A stretch of 64,000 nt of DNA from Peribacillus folii (lineage in GTDB: Bacteria; Bacillota; Bacilli; Bacillales; DSM-1321), in contig NZ_JASJOM010000003.1 of NCBI RefSeq assembly GCF_030271255.1, positions 62,001 to 126,000 on the forward strand, given 5' to 3'. The first letter of the stretch is position 1; every line of letters begins with the position of its first letter. The translations under genes were made by a program, and so were the position numbers. This document shows, piece by piece, positions 42,773 through 53,669 of this stretch. The notes under the pieces were generated by a model. That model was not told the origin of the DNA and made no database searches. It worked only from the letters and a program-made list of their open reading frames with translations.

Positions 42773-43657
42773 ATGTCTTTTTCAGAATTCCATCTATTAT
42801 CCGTACTTGCTCAGGAAATGAATATGAGAAAAGCGGCTGAGCGGCTGTTTGTTTCCCAGCCGGCCTTATCTCAGCGTTTACAATCAATAGAAAAGGATTG
42901 GGGGTCGAAACTGTTCCTCCGTTCTCAAAAGGGGTTATCGATGACTCCTGCAGGAGAAGCGGTGATTCGATTGGCCAATGAAGTGATTGAAAAAGAAGAA
43001 AAGGTCAGGGAAAGTATCCAGGCAATGGATCATGAAGTGTATGGCACTTTGAAAATAGCATGTGCCTCGATCGTCGGCCAAAATTGGCTGCCGCAGGTCT
43101 TGAAGAAATTCGTCCAAAAATATCCCTATGCCAAAATTTCGCTGATCACCGGCTGGAGCAGTGAGATTTTAAAGTCTTTATATGAGGGGCAGGTACATAT
43201 TGGCATCATAAGGGGAGCACCTGACTGGAAAGGGATCAAACAGCATTTATTTACCGATATGCTTTATTTGGTGGATACAGAAATGAAGGAACTGAATCAA
43301 GTATTCGAAACGGACCGTCCGTTCATTCAGTTTAAAAGTGATTCCAATTATTATCAGGAGATTCAGGACTGGTGGCATCGCCAATTTAAAACGACCCCAA
43401 AAAACACCATAGTCGTCGACCAAATTGAAACGTGCAAGCAAATGGTGTTCAATGGCATTGGATATGCCATTCTGCCGGCCATCACGTTACATGATAAGGA
43501 TACGAATGTGTTCAAGATCCCGCTTCTTGATGGCCATAACCATTCAATTGAAAGAGATACATGGCTTTGCGGATATGAATCTGCATTCCAGCTTAAGCAG
43601 GTCCAGGCATTCACTGAAGTGGTGAAGGAACATATTCGTGAACAAGGCATGATATGA
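42773..43657 (+). CDS. ccpC: LysR-type regulator CcpC
   Basis: 294 residues, LysR layout: helix-turn-helix in MNMRKAAERLFVSQPALSQR (about 18-40), linker helix and a co-inducer domain. It closely follows B. subtilis CcpC, for example in SLITGWSSEILKSLYEGQV and VDQIETCKQM. CcpC represses citB and citZ and senses citrate, tuning the first steps of the TCA cycle. ATG 42773 has AGAGG 9 bases upstream; the longer TTG start lies in that site. Divergent from the damaged TauE gene. Confidence 0.93.
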   Translation: MSFSEFHLLSVLAQEMNMRKAAERLFVSQPALSQRLQSIEKDWGSKLFLRSQKGLSMTPAGEAVIRLANEVIEKEEKVRESIQAMDHEVYGTLKIACASIVGQNWLPQVLKKFVQKYPYAKISLITGWSSEILKSLYEGQVHIGIIRGAPDWKGIKQHLFTDMLYLVDTEMKELNQVFETDRPFIQFKSDSNYYQEIQDWWHRQFKTTPKNTIVVDQIETCKQMVFNGIGYAILPAITLHDKDTNVFKIPLLDGHNHSIERDTWLCGYESAFQLKQVQAFTEVVKEHIREQGMI

Positions 43658-43713
43658 AGCGGCCAACGATCATGGAAGATAGCGCAGAATAATAAAATGG
43701 AGTGACATTCAAC

Positions 43714-43742
43714 TTGTCTTGCCAGCAGTTGTCTGGTAAATT
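43714..43742 (+). promoter_or_regulatory. Promoter of dapH
   Basis: TTGTCT, 17-base spacer, TAAATT; 42 bases before the dapH start. No lysine riboswitch is present in this short leader. Confidence 0.55.
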
Positions 43743-43783
43743 TAAGACGAGTAATGATACATAATTAGGAGGTTTTATCCGGA

Positions 43784-44494
43784 ATGAATAAAATGGATGC
43801 AAACGAAATTATTTCTTTTATCTCAAATAGCACGAAATCCACACCAGTCAAGGTATATGTCAAAGGTGATTTAGAAGGCATGGATTTTGGCTCAGCTTCA
43901 AAAACTTTCATTACTGGCAATACCGGGGTCGTATTCGGTGAATGGTCTGAAGTGGAAGAGGCAATCAAAGCGGCCGGAACGAAAATCGAGGATTATGTAG
44001 TCGAAAATGATCGCCGTAATTCCGCCATTCCTTTACTGGATCTAAAAGGAATCAAGGCCCGTATCGAACCAGGTGCAATTATCCGTGATCAAGTGTCAAT
44101 CGGGGACAACGCGGTCATCATGATGGGGGCATCGATCAATATTGGCTCCGTCATTGGCGAGGGTACAATGATTGACATGAATGCGATCCTTGGAGGTCGT
44201 GCAACAGTGGGGAAAAACTGCCACGTTGGTGCCGGTGCTGTATTAGCAGGCGTCATCGAGCCTCCTTCTGCACAGCCTGTCATATTGGAAGATGATGTGT
44301 TGATCGGAGCCAATGCAGTCGTTCTTGAGGGCGTTAAAATCGGCGAGGGCTCAGTGGTGGCCGCTGGCGCCGTTGTAACGAAAGATGTTCCTCCATACTC
44401 TGTTGCTGCTGGGATTCCGGCAAGGGTCATCAAGCAAATTGATGAAAAAACGAAATCAAAAACAGAGATCATGCAAGAGCTTCGTCAGCTTTGA
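43784..44494 (+). CDS. dapH: Tetrahydrodipicolinate N-acetyltransferase DapH
   Basis: 236 residues, exactly the length of B. subtilis YkuQ/DapH. An N-terminal DapH domain ([10 protein letters not shown] ... [11 protein letters not shown]) precedes a left-handed beta helix of hexapeptide repeats ([19 protein letters not shown] onwards). It acetylates tetrahydrodipicolinate with acetyl-CoA in the acetylase branch of diaminopimelate and lysine synthesis. TAGGAGG lies 11 bases upstream. Followed 70 bases later by dapL. Confidence 0.95.
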   Translation: MNKMDANEIISFISNSTKSTPVKVYVKGDLEGMDFGSASKTFITGNTGVVFGEWSEVEEAIKAAGTKIEDYVVENDRRNSAIPLLDLKGIKARIEPGAIIRDQVSIGDNAVIMMGASINIGSVIGEGTMIDMNAILGGRATVGKNCHVGAGAVLAGVIEPPSAQPVILEDDVLIGANAVVLEGVKIGEGSVVAAGAVVTKDVPPYSVAAGIPARVIKQIDEKTKSKTEIMQELRQL

Positions 44495-44515
44495 TTTCTT
44501 AAGAGAATATTGTTT

Positions 44516-44543
44516 AAAGCGTGGATAATTTTATCCACGCTTT
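44516..44543 (+). terminator. Hairpin between dapH and dapL
   Basis: AAAGCGTGGATAA / TTATCCACGCTTT, 13-base perfect arms with a two-base spacer; only a short T stretch follows, so it may be a partial terminator lowering dapL expression. Confidence 0.65.
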
Positions 44544-44564
44544 CTGTATAGGGAGGAAAATCAT

Positions 44565-45695
44565 GTGAAAATAAATGCTTTTGTCAGGATCCGGCGCGAA
44601 TTGCATCAAATTCCGGAGATTGGCTTCAAGGAATTCAAGACCCAACAATATTTGTTGAATTACATATCTGGTTTACCCCCCGAGCGAATGGAAATCAAAA
44701 TCTGGAAAACCGGGATATTCGTGAAATTGAAGGGAAGAAACCCGCGAAAAATGATTGGCTACAGGGCCGATATAGACGGATTGCCGATAAAAGAAAAGAC
44801 TGACTTGCCCTTTGCCTCTGAACATGAAGGATATATGCATGCATGCGGTCATGATTTTCATATGAGCATCGGTTTGGGTTTATTGACTCATTTCAATGAC
44901 AACCCGATCGATGATGACCTACTATTCATTTTTCAGCCTGCGGAAGAAGGGCCTGGCGGAGCGGAGCCGATGCTGAAATCGGAGGTGATGATGGAATGGA
45001 AGCCGGATATGATTCTTGCCCTGCATATTGCACCGGAATATCCAGTAGGGACAATCGCCGTTAAGGAAGGGCTGTTATTTGCCAACACATCCGAATTATT
45101 CATCGATTTAAAAGGGAAAGGCGGACATGCAGCGTACCCTCATGAAACGAGGGATATGGTCATTGCAGCCTGTTCGCTTGTCGGGCAATTGCAAACGATT
45201 GTTTCCCGGAATGTAAATCCACTTGATTCAGCTGTCATTACAGTAGGAAAGATTACCGGTGGCACCGTTCAAAATGTGATTGCGGAGACAGCTCGCCTGG
45301 AAGGCACGATACGCACGCTGAATCCTGAAACGATGATTAAGGTCAAGGCGAGGATAGAATCGCTTGTAGAGGGCTTGAAGGTTGGCTATGAATGCCTTGC
45401 AGAGATAGATTATGGTGCGATGTACCATCAAGTATATAATGATGAGCAATTGACCAGGGAATTCATGAAGTTCACGGAGGCTGCAGCCGGTGTTCATTTG
45501 CATTGTTGTACGGAAGCGATGACTGGTGAGGATTTTGGTTATATGTTAAAGGAGATCCCTGGTTTCATGTTTTGGCTGGGCGTTTCATCGGAATTTGGAT
45601 TGCACCATTCTCAGTTGAATCCTGATGAAAGGGCGATAGAATTTGCCATCGATCATATTGGCGATTATTTAACGTTTAAAGGGAATGAAGCGTAA
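44565..45695 (+). CDS. dapL: N-acetyldiaminopimelate deacetylase DapL (YkuR)
   Basis: 376 residues (B. subtilis YkuR about 374), M20 metallopeptidase fold. Metal-binding segments are [20 protein letters not shown] and the last ligand His in [12 protein letters not shown], with a dimerisation domain in between ([15 protein letters not shown]). It removes the acetyl group from N-acetyl-LL-diaminopimelate, giving LL-diaminopimelate. GTG start with GGGAGG upstream. With PatA and DapH the full acetylase branch is encoded in this window. Confidence 0.93.
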   Translation: MKINAFVRIRRELHQIPEIGFKEFKTQQYLLNYISGLPPERMEIKIWKTGIFVKLKGRNPRKMIGYRADIDGLPIKEKTDLPFASEHEGYMHACGHDFHMSIGLGLLTHFNDNPIDDDLLFIFQPAEEGPGGAEPMLKSEVMMEWKPDMILALHIAPEYPVGTIAVKEGLLFANTSELFIDLKGKGGHAAYPHETRDMVIAACSLVGQLQTIVSRNVNPLDSAVITVGKITGGTVQNVIAETARLEGTIRTLNPETMIKVKARIESLVEGLKVGYECLAEIDYGAMYHQVYNDEQLTREFMKFTEAAAGVHLHCCTEAMTGEDFGYMLKEIPGFMFWLGVSSEFGLHHSQLNPDERAIEFAIDHIGDYLTFKGNEA

Positions 45696-45742
45696 AGGGA
45701 ATACGAAACACGGAGCGAATGAATGATGTTGGAGGGCTTATA

Positions 45743-46402
45743 GTGAAAAAAGAATTTGCAGTGATCGGACTTGGTCGTTTTGGCGGCAGTATTGTGAGAA
45801 CATTAGCTGAAGAAGGACTGGGAGTGCTCGCCATCGATGCCGACGAAGATCGGGTGAATGAATTTGCGAGGATCGCTTCACATGCCGTAGTTGGAGATAC
45901 GACAGATGAAAATGTGCTCAGGAACTTAGGGATTCGCAATTTCGATCACGTCATTGTAGCAATAGGTGAGAATATTCAGGCGAGTATACTGACGACACTC
46001 ATGCTGAAGGAGCTGGGGGTCGGCAATGTTACGGTGAAAGCGCAAAATGATTACCATGAGAAGGTCCTTCGGAAAATCGGTGCCGATTTTGTCGTGCATC
46101 CCGAACGTGACATGGGGAGAAGGATCGCCCATAATATCGTTTCCAATAATATTCTCGATTATTTGGAACTGTCTGATGAACATTCCATCGTCGAAATAGT
46201 TGCAAGCCAAAAGATGAACGGAAACTCCATATTTGACCTTGATATCCGCGCCCGATATGGACTGAATATCGTCGCGATAAAAAGCGGTAATGAAATAAAC
46301 GTCTCCCCGCAGGCGAATGATTTGATTCACAAAGGCGACATATTGATCGTAATCGGCGCCGATTCCGATATCAATCGTTTTGAAAAGAAGATTGTGGAAT
46401 AA
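45743..46402 (+). CDS. ktrC: Potassium uptake regulator KtrC
   Basis: 219 residues, RCK_N domain (nucleotide-binding GLGRFGGSI, DADEDRVNEFA) followed by RCK_C (about 140-219). It is the cytosolic ring that gates the KtrD potassium channel; B. subtilis KtrC binds ATP/ADP and c-di-AMP. GTG 45743 starts right after TGGAGGG-cttata; a longer ATG start adds eight unlikely residues. Position after dapL and before rnjA matches ykqB in B. subtilis. Confidence 0.93.
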   Translation: MKKEFAVIGLGRFGGSIVRTLAEEGLGVLAIDADEDRVNEFARIASHAVVGDTTDENVLRNLGIRNFDHVIVAIGENIQASILTTLMLKELGVGNVTVKAQNDYHEKVLRKIGADFVVHPERDMGRRIAHNIVSNNILDYLELSDEHSIVEIVASQKMNGNSIFDLDIRARYGLNIVAIKSGNEINVSPQANDLIHKGDILIVIGADSDINRFEKKIVE

Positions 46403-46432
46403 GATAGACTCTTGCGTCCGATTCAAAGGTGA

Positions 46433-46471
46433 AAAAAACCCCAAGCCATTTGAAATGGCTTGGGGTTTTTT
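46433..46471. terminator. Bidirectional terminator between ktrC and rnjA
   Basis: AAAAAACCCCAAGCCATTT / AAATGGCTTGGGGTTTTTT, almost fully symmetric; serves both convergent genes. Confidence 0.93.
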
Positions 46472-46473
46472 GT

Positions 46474-48144
46474 TTATTGAACCTCCATGATGATCGGCAA
46501 GATCATCGGACGGCGTTTCGTTTTTTCATAAAGGAATGGAGACAATGTATCGGTGATTTCATTTTTAATTTCAGACCATTGTGTAGTTTTGCGGTCCATC
46601 ACTTTATTCAAATGCTTTGTGATCAAGGATTGGGCATCACTGATCAGATCCCCCGATTCTCTCATATAAACAAACCCTCGTGAGATGATGTCAGGTCCTG
46701 AAGCAATTTTAAATTCCTTCATATTGATGCTGACTACGACAACCACAAGGCCTTCTTCAGAAAGGATGCGACGGTCACGTAAAACGATGTTACCGATATC
46801 CCCGATTCCGCTTCCATCGATGTAAACAGAGCCGGAAGGGATTTTACCAGCGATTTGTGCAGTATTTTCACTTAATGAAAGCACTTCACCGTTATCCATG
46901 ATAAAGCAGTTTTCCTCGAGCACTCCGCAATCGACGGCATGGCGTGCGTGAAGTTTTTGCATTCGGTATTCGCCATGAATCGGCATGAAGAATTTAGGCT
47001 TGATTAAACGCAGCATAAGCTTTTGTTCCTGCTGACCGCCGTGTCCCGAAGTATGGATATCACTCAATGGACCGGAAATAACTTCTGCACCAGCGCGATA
47101 CAATTGATTGATCGTTCTGGAAACACTGATCGTGTTGCCTGGAATTGGTGAAGAAGAAAATACGACCGTATCCCCCGGAATGATCTGGATTTGACGATGT
47201 GTTCCATTGGCAATCCTCGAAAGGGCTGCCATCGGTTCACCTTGGCTGCCTGTACATAGGATGGTAACTTTGTTCGCAGGCATACGATTTAATTGCTGTA
47301 CATCAATGAATGTATCTTTCGGTGCCACGATATAGCCTAGGTCTTGACCAATTGAAATGGCAGAATCCATACTACGGCCAAAAACGGCAATCTTACGGCC
47401 ATTTGCCACCGCTGCCTCGACCACTTGCTGAAGACGGTGGATGTTTGATGCGAATGTTGCGAATATGATCCTGCCATCGACCTTACGGAAAATGTCCTGG
47501 ATCGTATCGCCGACACGGCTTTCGGACATAGTGAAATTCTGGACCTCACTATTCGTGCTGTCCGAAAGCAGGCACAATACGCCTTCTTTCCCGATTTCAG
47601 CCATCTTGGTCAAATTGGCTGGTTCCCCAACCGGTGTGAAATCGAATTTAAAGTCCCCAGTATGAACGATCTGTCCTGGCGGAGTCTTTACCACGATACC
47701 ATAAGAATCCGGGATACTGTGGGTTGTCCGGAAGAAAGAAACGGAAGTCTTACGGAACTTAATCACTTCATCTTCGCTGATCTCGATCATCGTCGTCTGA
47801 CGTAAAAGGCCGTGCTCTTCCAATTTATTGCGAAGCAATCCAAGTGCCAGTTTCCCGCCGTAAACAGGGACATTCACTTTTCTAAGTAAATATGGAATCC
47901 CGCCGATGTGGTCTTCATGGCCATGCGTGATGAAAACGCCTTTAATTTTATCTACATTTTTCTCTAAGTAGCTGTAGTCTGGAATCACATAGTCAATACC
48001 GAGAAGTTCATCTTCCGGAAATTTAATACCAGCATCAATGACGATGATCTCATCTTGAAACTGAACCGCATATGTGTTCTTACCGATTTCGCCTAAACCG
48101 CCCAGGGCGAATACAGCTGTTTGATCATTTTTTACGAATTTCAT
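46474..48144 (-). CDS. rnjA: Ribonuclease J1
   Basis: 556 residues, metallo-beta-lactamase/beta-CASP nuclease. Zinc ligands HGHEDH (residues 74-79), VHTGDFKFD and later GHGGQQEQ of the CASP part; C-terminal dimer domain from about 450. RNase J1 is the essential 5'-to-3' exonuclease and endonuclease for mRNA decay and 16S maturation. It is preceded by rpoY with three bases between them. SR1P, encoded 11 kb away, is reported to stimulate it through GapA. Confidence 0.96.
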   Translation of the reverse strand: MKFVKNDQTAVFALGGLGEIGKNTYAVQFQDEIIVIDAGIKFPEDELLGIDYVIPDYSYLEKNVDKIKGVFITHGHEDHIGGIPYLLRKVNVPVYGGKLALGLLRNKLEEHGLLRQTTMIEISEDEVIKFRKTSVSFFRTTHSIPDSYGIVVKTPPGQIVHTGDFKFDFTPVGEPANLTKMAEIGKEGVLCLLSDSTNSEVQNFTMSESRVGDTIQDIFRKVDGRIIFATFASNIHRLQQVVEAAVANGRKIAVFGRSMDSAISIGQDLGYIVAPKDTFIDVQQLNRMPANKVTILCTGSQGEPMAALSRIANGTHRQIQIIPGDTVVFSSSPIPGNTISVSRTINQLYRAGAEVISGPLSDIHTSGHGGQQEQKLMLRLIKPKFFMPIHGEYRMQKLHARHAVDCGVLEENCFIMDNGEVLSLSENTAQIAGKIPSGSVYIDGSGIGDIGNIVLRDRRILSEEGLVVVVVSINMKEFKIASGPDIISRGFVYMRESGDLISDAQSLITKHLNKVMDRKTTQWSEIKNEITDTLSPFLYEKTKRRPMILPIIMEVQ

Positions 48145-48147
48145 AAA

Positions 48148-48357
48148 TTATAGCTCCAATACTTTGTAATCTTCATTTTGTTTTTCATAGTCTAAATAGG
48201 CTCCGGTTACAGGAAGTACGATTTCTACGTTGTAGGGTTCTTGCTTTAATTTTAAACGAACGTCGCGAACGGACTCTCCTTCGACGAACATTGTTTTAGT
48301 ATTCTCCCGGATGGGAACCTCTGATATGGTTACTTGATAGTATACCTTAAAAACCAT
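48148..48357 (-). CDS. rpoY: RNA polymerase epsilon subunit RpoY (YkzG)
   Basis: 69 residues with the DUF1447 signature: VFKVYYQVTISEVPIRENT, TMFVEGESVRDVRLKLK and LDYEKQNEDYKVLEL. RpoY is a small auxiliary subunit of Firmicute RNA polymerase. The operon rpoY-rnjA is conserved in bacilli. AGGAG lies 7-8 bases before ATG. A TATAAT box at about 48396-48401 on the minus strand is a likely promoter. Confidence 0.93.
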   Translation of the reverse strand: MVFKVYYQVTISEVPIRENTKTMFVEGESVRDVRLKLKQEPYNVEIVLPVTGAYLDYEKQNEDYKVLEL

Positions 48358-48888
48358 TTTAATCTCTCCTCACTTGTGTGCATTGCTTTTTTCATTATAT
48401 ATAAAAACAACAATTTTTACATGTTTTTCAACATCATGTAAAAATAAACCCAGTTCCGCCTTTAAAATGGAAGGGGTTTTGCTGAACTAAATATACTAAT
48501 GTCTGACAAAGTATATAAAAAATCAATCGCCCGTTCATTTAGTCCTCTATCCTCTATCCTATCCGTTTTTACTTGGTGTAAAACTTAAATCGGCAAAGAA
48601 AGTTTCGGACAGCTCGTTTTCTGGCAATTTCAGCTCATCTTAATTACTGGAATCATTAACGCGTGATTCCTTATTGGAATAGTGCCACATGCAGCGTTTC
48701 AAAGGAAGACTAACCGCTCATATTCAAAACGAAATATGTATGATAGCCCATCGACTGATACATGGCCAATGGAAAGAATGCTTAACAAGAACTTTACAAC
48801 AAGGAAGAAGCCCTCCGCAAGTTTTTGAAGGGCTGTCCGAAAAAAATTCGCAAATGGATGACAGCCATGGCAAGACGTGAATGGCAGA

Positions 48889-48960
48889 TCATGCGATGGA
48901 TTTTTTTCTTAAAAGATCATTCCATTGTTTTACAAGCTTTTTACGAAGCTTTTTTAACAT
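48889..48960 (-). CDS. 23-residue basic peptide
   Basis: Reads MLKKLRKKLVKQWNDLLRKK then SIA, strongly basic and amphipathic, with 9 Lys/Arg in 23 residues. AAGGGAG is 10 bases before ATG. Two AAGCTT units in the 5' part of the gene form a direct repeat (AAAAAGCTTCG/AAAAAGCTTG). A small antisense-like toxin, signalling or membrane-active peptide is possible; the assignment as a gene rests on the ribosome site and composition only. Confidence 0.5.
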   Translation of the reverse strand: MLKKLRKKLVKQWNDLLRKKSIA

Positions 48961-49183
48961 GGCGATCACACTCCCTTAGTATTATTGTATAGGATTATTC
49001 AATAATGTAAATATGTCTTTACAAGTACTTGGACCATTTTTGAAAAAAAGGCTCGAACGACGGGTAACTCGGTTTTCAGAAGGGGAAAATTAGGAATGGA
49101 GGAATGAGTAGAACTCTTTATGATAGTATATGCACGTTCCTGAATAAAAAACGTGGATTTAGCGTGGAATTCGGCACAGTTAC

Positions 49184-49212
49184 TTGACTTATCTTAATGA
49201 CAATTATTAAAT
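49184..49212 (+). promoter_or_regulatory. Candidate sigma-A promoter of ykrA
   Basis: TTGACT (49184-49189), 17-base spacer, TTAAAT (49207-49212); 51 bases before the start. Confidence 0.5.
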
Positions 49213-49262
49213 GGGTACATATTAGTAAAGGAAAAATCGAATGAATTGGAAGTGAAGGATTA

Positions 49263-50030
49263 GTGAAAATCGTATTTTTTGATATTGACGGAACATTGCT
49301 CGATCATGAAAAAAAGTTACCTGCCTCAACGAAAAAGGCGATAAAGCAATTGCAGGATAGCGGGGTGTTTGTGGCGATTGCAACTGGAAGAGCTCCATTC
49401 ATGTTTGAGGCATTGAGGGAAGAGCTTGGCATTGATACTTTCGTGAGTTTCAACGGACAGTATGTCGTGTTTGAAGGGAAAGTTGTTTATAAGAATCCAT
49501 TGAGTACATCAGAGGTGAAAAAACTTCATGAACATGCCGATGAAAATGAAATCCCGATCGTCTTCATGAATGAAGAAACGATGAAATCTAGTGTGCCCCA
49601 TCATGAACGAATCGAGGAAGCATTAAGCACCTTGAAATTTCCCCATCCGGAGCATGTGGCCCATTTTTATGAAGATCATGAAATTTATCAGGCATTATTA
49701 TTTTGCTCCGAAGATGAAGAGGGGGCTTATGTAGGGAATTACGATGATTTCCATTTCATTAGGTGGCATACGTATTCCACGGACGTACTTCCGTTCGGAG
49801 GTTCAAAAGCGGAAGGTATAAAGATATTAATGGAAAAAGTCGGGTTTGCTCTCGAAGATGTCTATGCATTCGGAGATGGTCTGAATGATATCGAAATGCT
49901 GAAAGCAGTGGGCTATGGGGTGGCAATGGGGAATGCCGGTCAACTTGTGAAGCAGGAGGCAGACTTTGTAACGAAGGATGTCGATGAGGATGGCATATTT
50001 TTTGGCTTGAAGGAGCTCGAACTCATTTAA
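49263..50030 (+). CDS. ykrA: Cof-type HAD-IIB phosphatase YkrA
   Basis: 255 residues. Motif I FFDIDGTLLD, motif II IATGR, and motif III/IV with FGDGLNDIEML at the C-terminal end; a C2B-type cap domain (about 85-185) sits between. Likely a phosphatase for sugar phosphates or FMN-like cofactors. GTG start, with GAAGGA close upstream. Its neighbour relation with def resembles ykrA-ykrB of B. subtilis. Confidence 0.9.
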   Translation: MKIVFFDIDGTLLDHEKKLPASTKKAIKQLQDSGVFVAIATGRAPFMFEALREELGIDTFVSFNGQYVVFEGKVVYKNPLSTSEVKKLHEHADENEIPIVFMNEETMKSSVPHHERIEEALSTLKFPHPEHVAHFYEDHEIYQALLFCSEDEEGAYVGNYDDFHFIRWHTYSTDVLPFGGSKAEGIKILMEKVGFALEDVYAFGDGLNDIEMLKAVGYGVAMGNAGQLVKQEADFVTKDVDEDGIFFGLKELELI

Positions 50031-50036
50031 AAAATG

Positions 50037-50071
50037 AAAAACTCCCGTCGGTCAGCAGGCGGGAGTTTTTC
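50037..50071. terminator. Bidirectional terminator between ykrA and def
   Basis: AAAAACTCCCG / CGGGAGTTTTT. Confidence 0.92.
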
Positions 50072-50083
50072 ACACGAAGGTAC

Positions 50084-50638
50084 TTATCGTTCCACTGCGA
50101 TGGAATTATCCGGCACGGCAAAAGGATCTTCCTGGTTGATGTGATCATAAAACATGATTCCGTTCAAATGGTCGATTTCATGCTGAAAACAAATGGCGGG
50201 AATGCCCTTCAGCCGAAGCTGGATCGAATTTCCGTCCAAATCCGTACCTACAACCGTTATTCTGGCATAACGCGGTACATATCCGGTAACAGGGCGATTA
50301 ACGGAAAGACACCCTTCTCCTGTGGTCAAATATGCTTTTTCGACTGAATGGCTTAGGAGTCTGGGATTGAAAAGCGCATAGCTGTAAAGTTTATTATCTT
50401 TATCTTTTAAATGAACCGCAATCATCCTTTTTGGAACATTCACTTGTGGTGCGGCCAAGCCAATTCCTGCCCGCAGGCCATATAGGGCGGAAACATCTGG
50501 CTTCTGGCTGTTTTGGACATACTCCAGCAAACTGGCCAGAAGCTGCTTATCAGCTTCCGATGCCGGTAATGGAACCTCCATTGCGACTTTCCTTAAGACA
50601 GGATCATCTTCTTTAACAAAATCATCCATAGTAAGCAT
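50084..50638 (-). CDS. defB: Peptide deformylase (YkrB type)
   Basis: 184 residues. The three deformylase motifs are present: GIGLAAPQ (58-65), EGCLSV (108-113) with the Cys metal ligand, and QHEIDHLNG with HEIDH (153-157). It removes the formyl group from nascent proteins using Fe2+ or Zn2+. The length and insertion between the first motifs are of the Gram-positive type 2 class. GGGGGTG lies 7 bases before ATG. Convergent with ykrA. Confidence 0.96.
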   Translation of the reverse strand: MLTMDDFVKEDDPVLRKVAMEVPLPASEADKQLLASLLEYVQNSQKPDVSALYGLRAGIGLAAPQVNVPKRMIAVHLKDKDNKLYSYALFNPRLLSHSVEKAYLTTGEGCLSVNRPVTGYVPRYARITVVGTDLDGNSIQLRLKGIPAICFQHEIDHLNGIMFYDHINQEDPFAVPDNSIAVER

Positions 50639-50871
50639 CGTTTTTCACCCCCATAATATAGTTAATGATATGTATAGGGTCATTTTAACAAAAAACATGT
50701 CAAAAGTTAATGAAATGAATGGAACAATTAAAGAGAGTGGGATAGGCGATAACTCGCATCCCACCCATTGTTTAATTTGCGTGTTTAGGTCAAAAGAAAA
50801 AAATGCATCTTTTTTTGTGAATCAGGGTAAATGGATAACGTTTTCGGGTAAAGGAAATAGTGATTATCTGT

Positions 50872-51036
50872 TTAGCACAAGCAAGCGCCGACGATGATGA
50901 GCAGGATGAAAAGGACGATGATCAGGGCAAAGCCGCTTCCAAAGCATCCGCCACCGCCACCACATTGCTCACCATAACCATAGCTAGGTGCAGCCGACAC
51001 CGGATAACAACATTCCTGGTTGTAACCTCCATACAT
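50872..51036 (-). CDS. YjcZ-family small sporulation protein
   Basis: 54 residues. A Tyr/Gly/Cys-rich start (MYGGYNQECCYP, then GGGGG) is followed by a single helix FALIIVLFILLIIVGACL, the pattern of YjcZ proteins, which are made during sporulation in bacilli. Cysteine residues (five) are unusual for the family and may crosslink. GGAGG lies 9 bases before ATG 51036. Function unknown. Confidence 0.8.
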   Translation of the reverse strand: MYGGYNQECCYPVSAAPSYGYGEQCGGGGGCFGSGFALIIVLFILLIIVGACLC

Positions 51037-51248
51037 AATTTCATACCTCCGTATTTGTATTGTTTTTTTGTTGACCACTCGATTTGAAACGGTCCCTACA
51101 GCCTATGCAGTACGGTTTAAAGGGTGTAGGCTAACGCCCAGTAATGAAAAAATCATGTTGTGAATATGAATGGTACGAGGTCCGCAGCTTTAACGGGAAG
51201 TCAAAGGAAATGAAATCTTCAAAGAACGATCAGAAGGAGCTGTTTATA

Positions 51249-51914
51249 TTGAAGCGTTTTGGCGCAATTGTAGTTTTACTTTTTTCCACTTTATTGATTA
51301 TGACCGGTTGTTTTAATGGAACACCCGAGGAAAGAATCCATAAGATTTTAGAAAAAACGGCCGAAAAGGAAAATGATTTCAACGAACATCAGGAGCCGCT
51401 TAATGAATTGGAAAAAAAGGAAAAAGAGCAGTATGAGAAAATCATAAAACTTGGAATGGACGAATATGAACAAATCGTGGAGCTTTCAGATGAAGCGGCC
51501 AAGAATCTCGATAAACGGGAAGAAATAATCAAAAATGAACAAACCAGTATGCAGGCCTCGAAAGAAGAATTTGATAAGATAGACAAGCAAATCGGAAAGA
51601 TCGAGGATGAAAAAGTAAAAAAAGAAGCGACTGAAATGAAAAAGGTCATGACTGAACGATATGATACATACGACGATTTATATGAAGCTTATAAGCAAAG
51701 TCTGGCTAATGATCGTGAATTATACGATTTGTTCAAGAAGGAAGATTTAAAAATGGATGAATTGCAAGGCCAAATCAAGAAAATCAACGTCTCGTATGCA
51801 GAAGTTTTGAAAGCCAACAAGCAATTTAACGCCTTAACGGAGAAATCAAATCAAAAAAAAGAACGTTTTTATGATAGTTCAGGCATAGAAATGGCAGATT
51901 CGACAAATGAATAA
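51249..51914 (+). CDS. ykyA: YkyA-type lipoprotein
   Basis: 221 residues (B. subtilis YkyA about 223). A signal peptide ends in lipobox IMTGC; the mature protein is almost all charged helix in long coiled coils (QEPLNELEKKEKEQYEKIIK and so on), suited to span the wall space. Annotated as a putative cell-wall-binding lipoprotein. TTG 51249 is preferred: AAGGAG is 9 bases before it, and a longer ATG would add 35 residues before the signal. Placed between def and pdhA as in B. subtilis. Confidence 0.9.
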   Translation: MKRFGAIVVLLFSTLLIMTGCFNGTPEERIHKILEKTAEKENDFNEHQEPLNELEKKEKEQYEKIIKLGMDEYEQIVELSDEAAKNLDKREEIIKNEQTSMQASKEEFDKIDKQIGKIEDEKVKKEATEMKKVMTERYDTYDDLYEAYKQSLANDRELYDLFKKEDLKMDELQGQIKKINVSYAEVLKANKQFNALTEKSNQKKERFYDSSGIEMADSTNE

Positions 51915-51922
51915 ATATTGAT

Positions 51923-51955
51923 GGGCTGTGAGTCTCACTCACAGCCTTTTTTTTT
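51923..51955 (+). terminator. Terminator of ykyA
   Basis: GGCTGTGAGT / ACTCACAGCC followed by nine T. Confidence 0.93.
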
Positions 51956-52080
51956 GCATCAGGGTGAATTGGAGACTGTATATATTCAGGAATAACGATG
52001 CGAGCAAACTGAGAATTGTGGATATTCCAATGCCTGTACTAAAAAAAATTAAATGCTAAAAATCTAACAGCAATTTAAAA

Positions 52081-52094
52081 TGAAAGCGTTTGAA
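52081..52094 (+). promoter_or_regulatory. Cre-like site upstream of pdhA
   Basis: TGAAAGCGTTTGAA matches the cre consensus TGWAANCGNTNWCA at 12 of 14 positions; it lies about 320 bases before the likely start of transcription, so its role is doubtful. Confidence 0.3.
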
Positions 52095-52375
52095 GATTTT
52101 TTCTGAATATTCACTTAAATAGTTAAGATGCCTTTAGTTCAAGGGAATTTTGGATGGCAGCGATTTGCGGGCGATGGGAAATGATACGCTTTGTCCGGAC
52201 TTAAATGAAAGCTGGGGCAATTTTAGTGATACAGTTATAATTGCAAAACTAATACAGAGGGGCGGATTATTTGCTTTGAGTTCTATAGAATGAAATAATT
52301 AAGGAACTTCAAGACGTTGACTGATGTCCGTTCATCTTGTAAATTAATATTTAGATATTCCTTGTATCATTTTCC

Positions 52376-53666
<1,291 letters not shown>

Positions 53667-53669
53667 GCC

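Larger units (their letters stand above)
48358..49262. other. 905-base intergenic region
   Basis: Contains the rpoY promoter region, a possible terminator around 48450-48480, the 23-residue peptide gene at 48889-48960, and a sigma-A-like promoter (49184-49212) ahead of ykrA. A 63-codon frame at 48689-48880 lacks a ribosome site and is not accepted. No RNA family was recognised. Confidence 0.6.

Noticed and set aside
48689-48880. 63-codon frame in the rpoY-ykrA gap
   Set aside because: No ribosome site and no recognisable protein pattern; likely chance.
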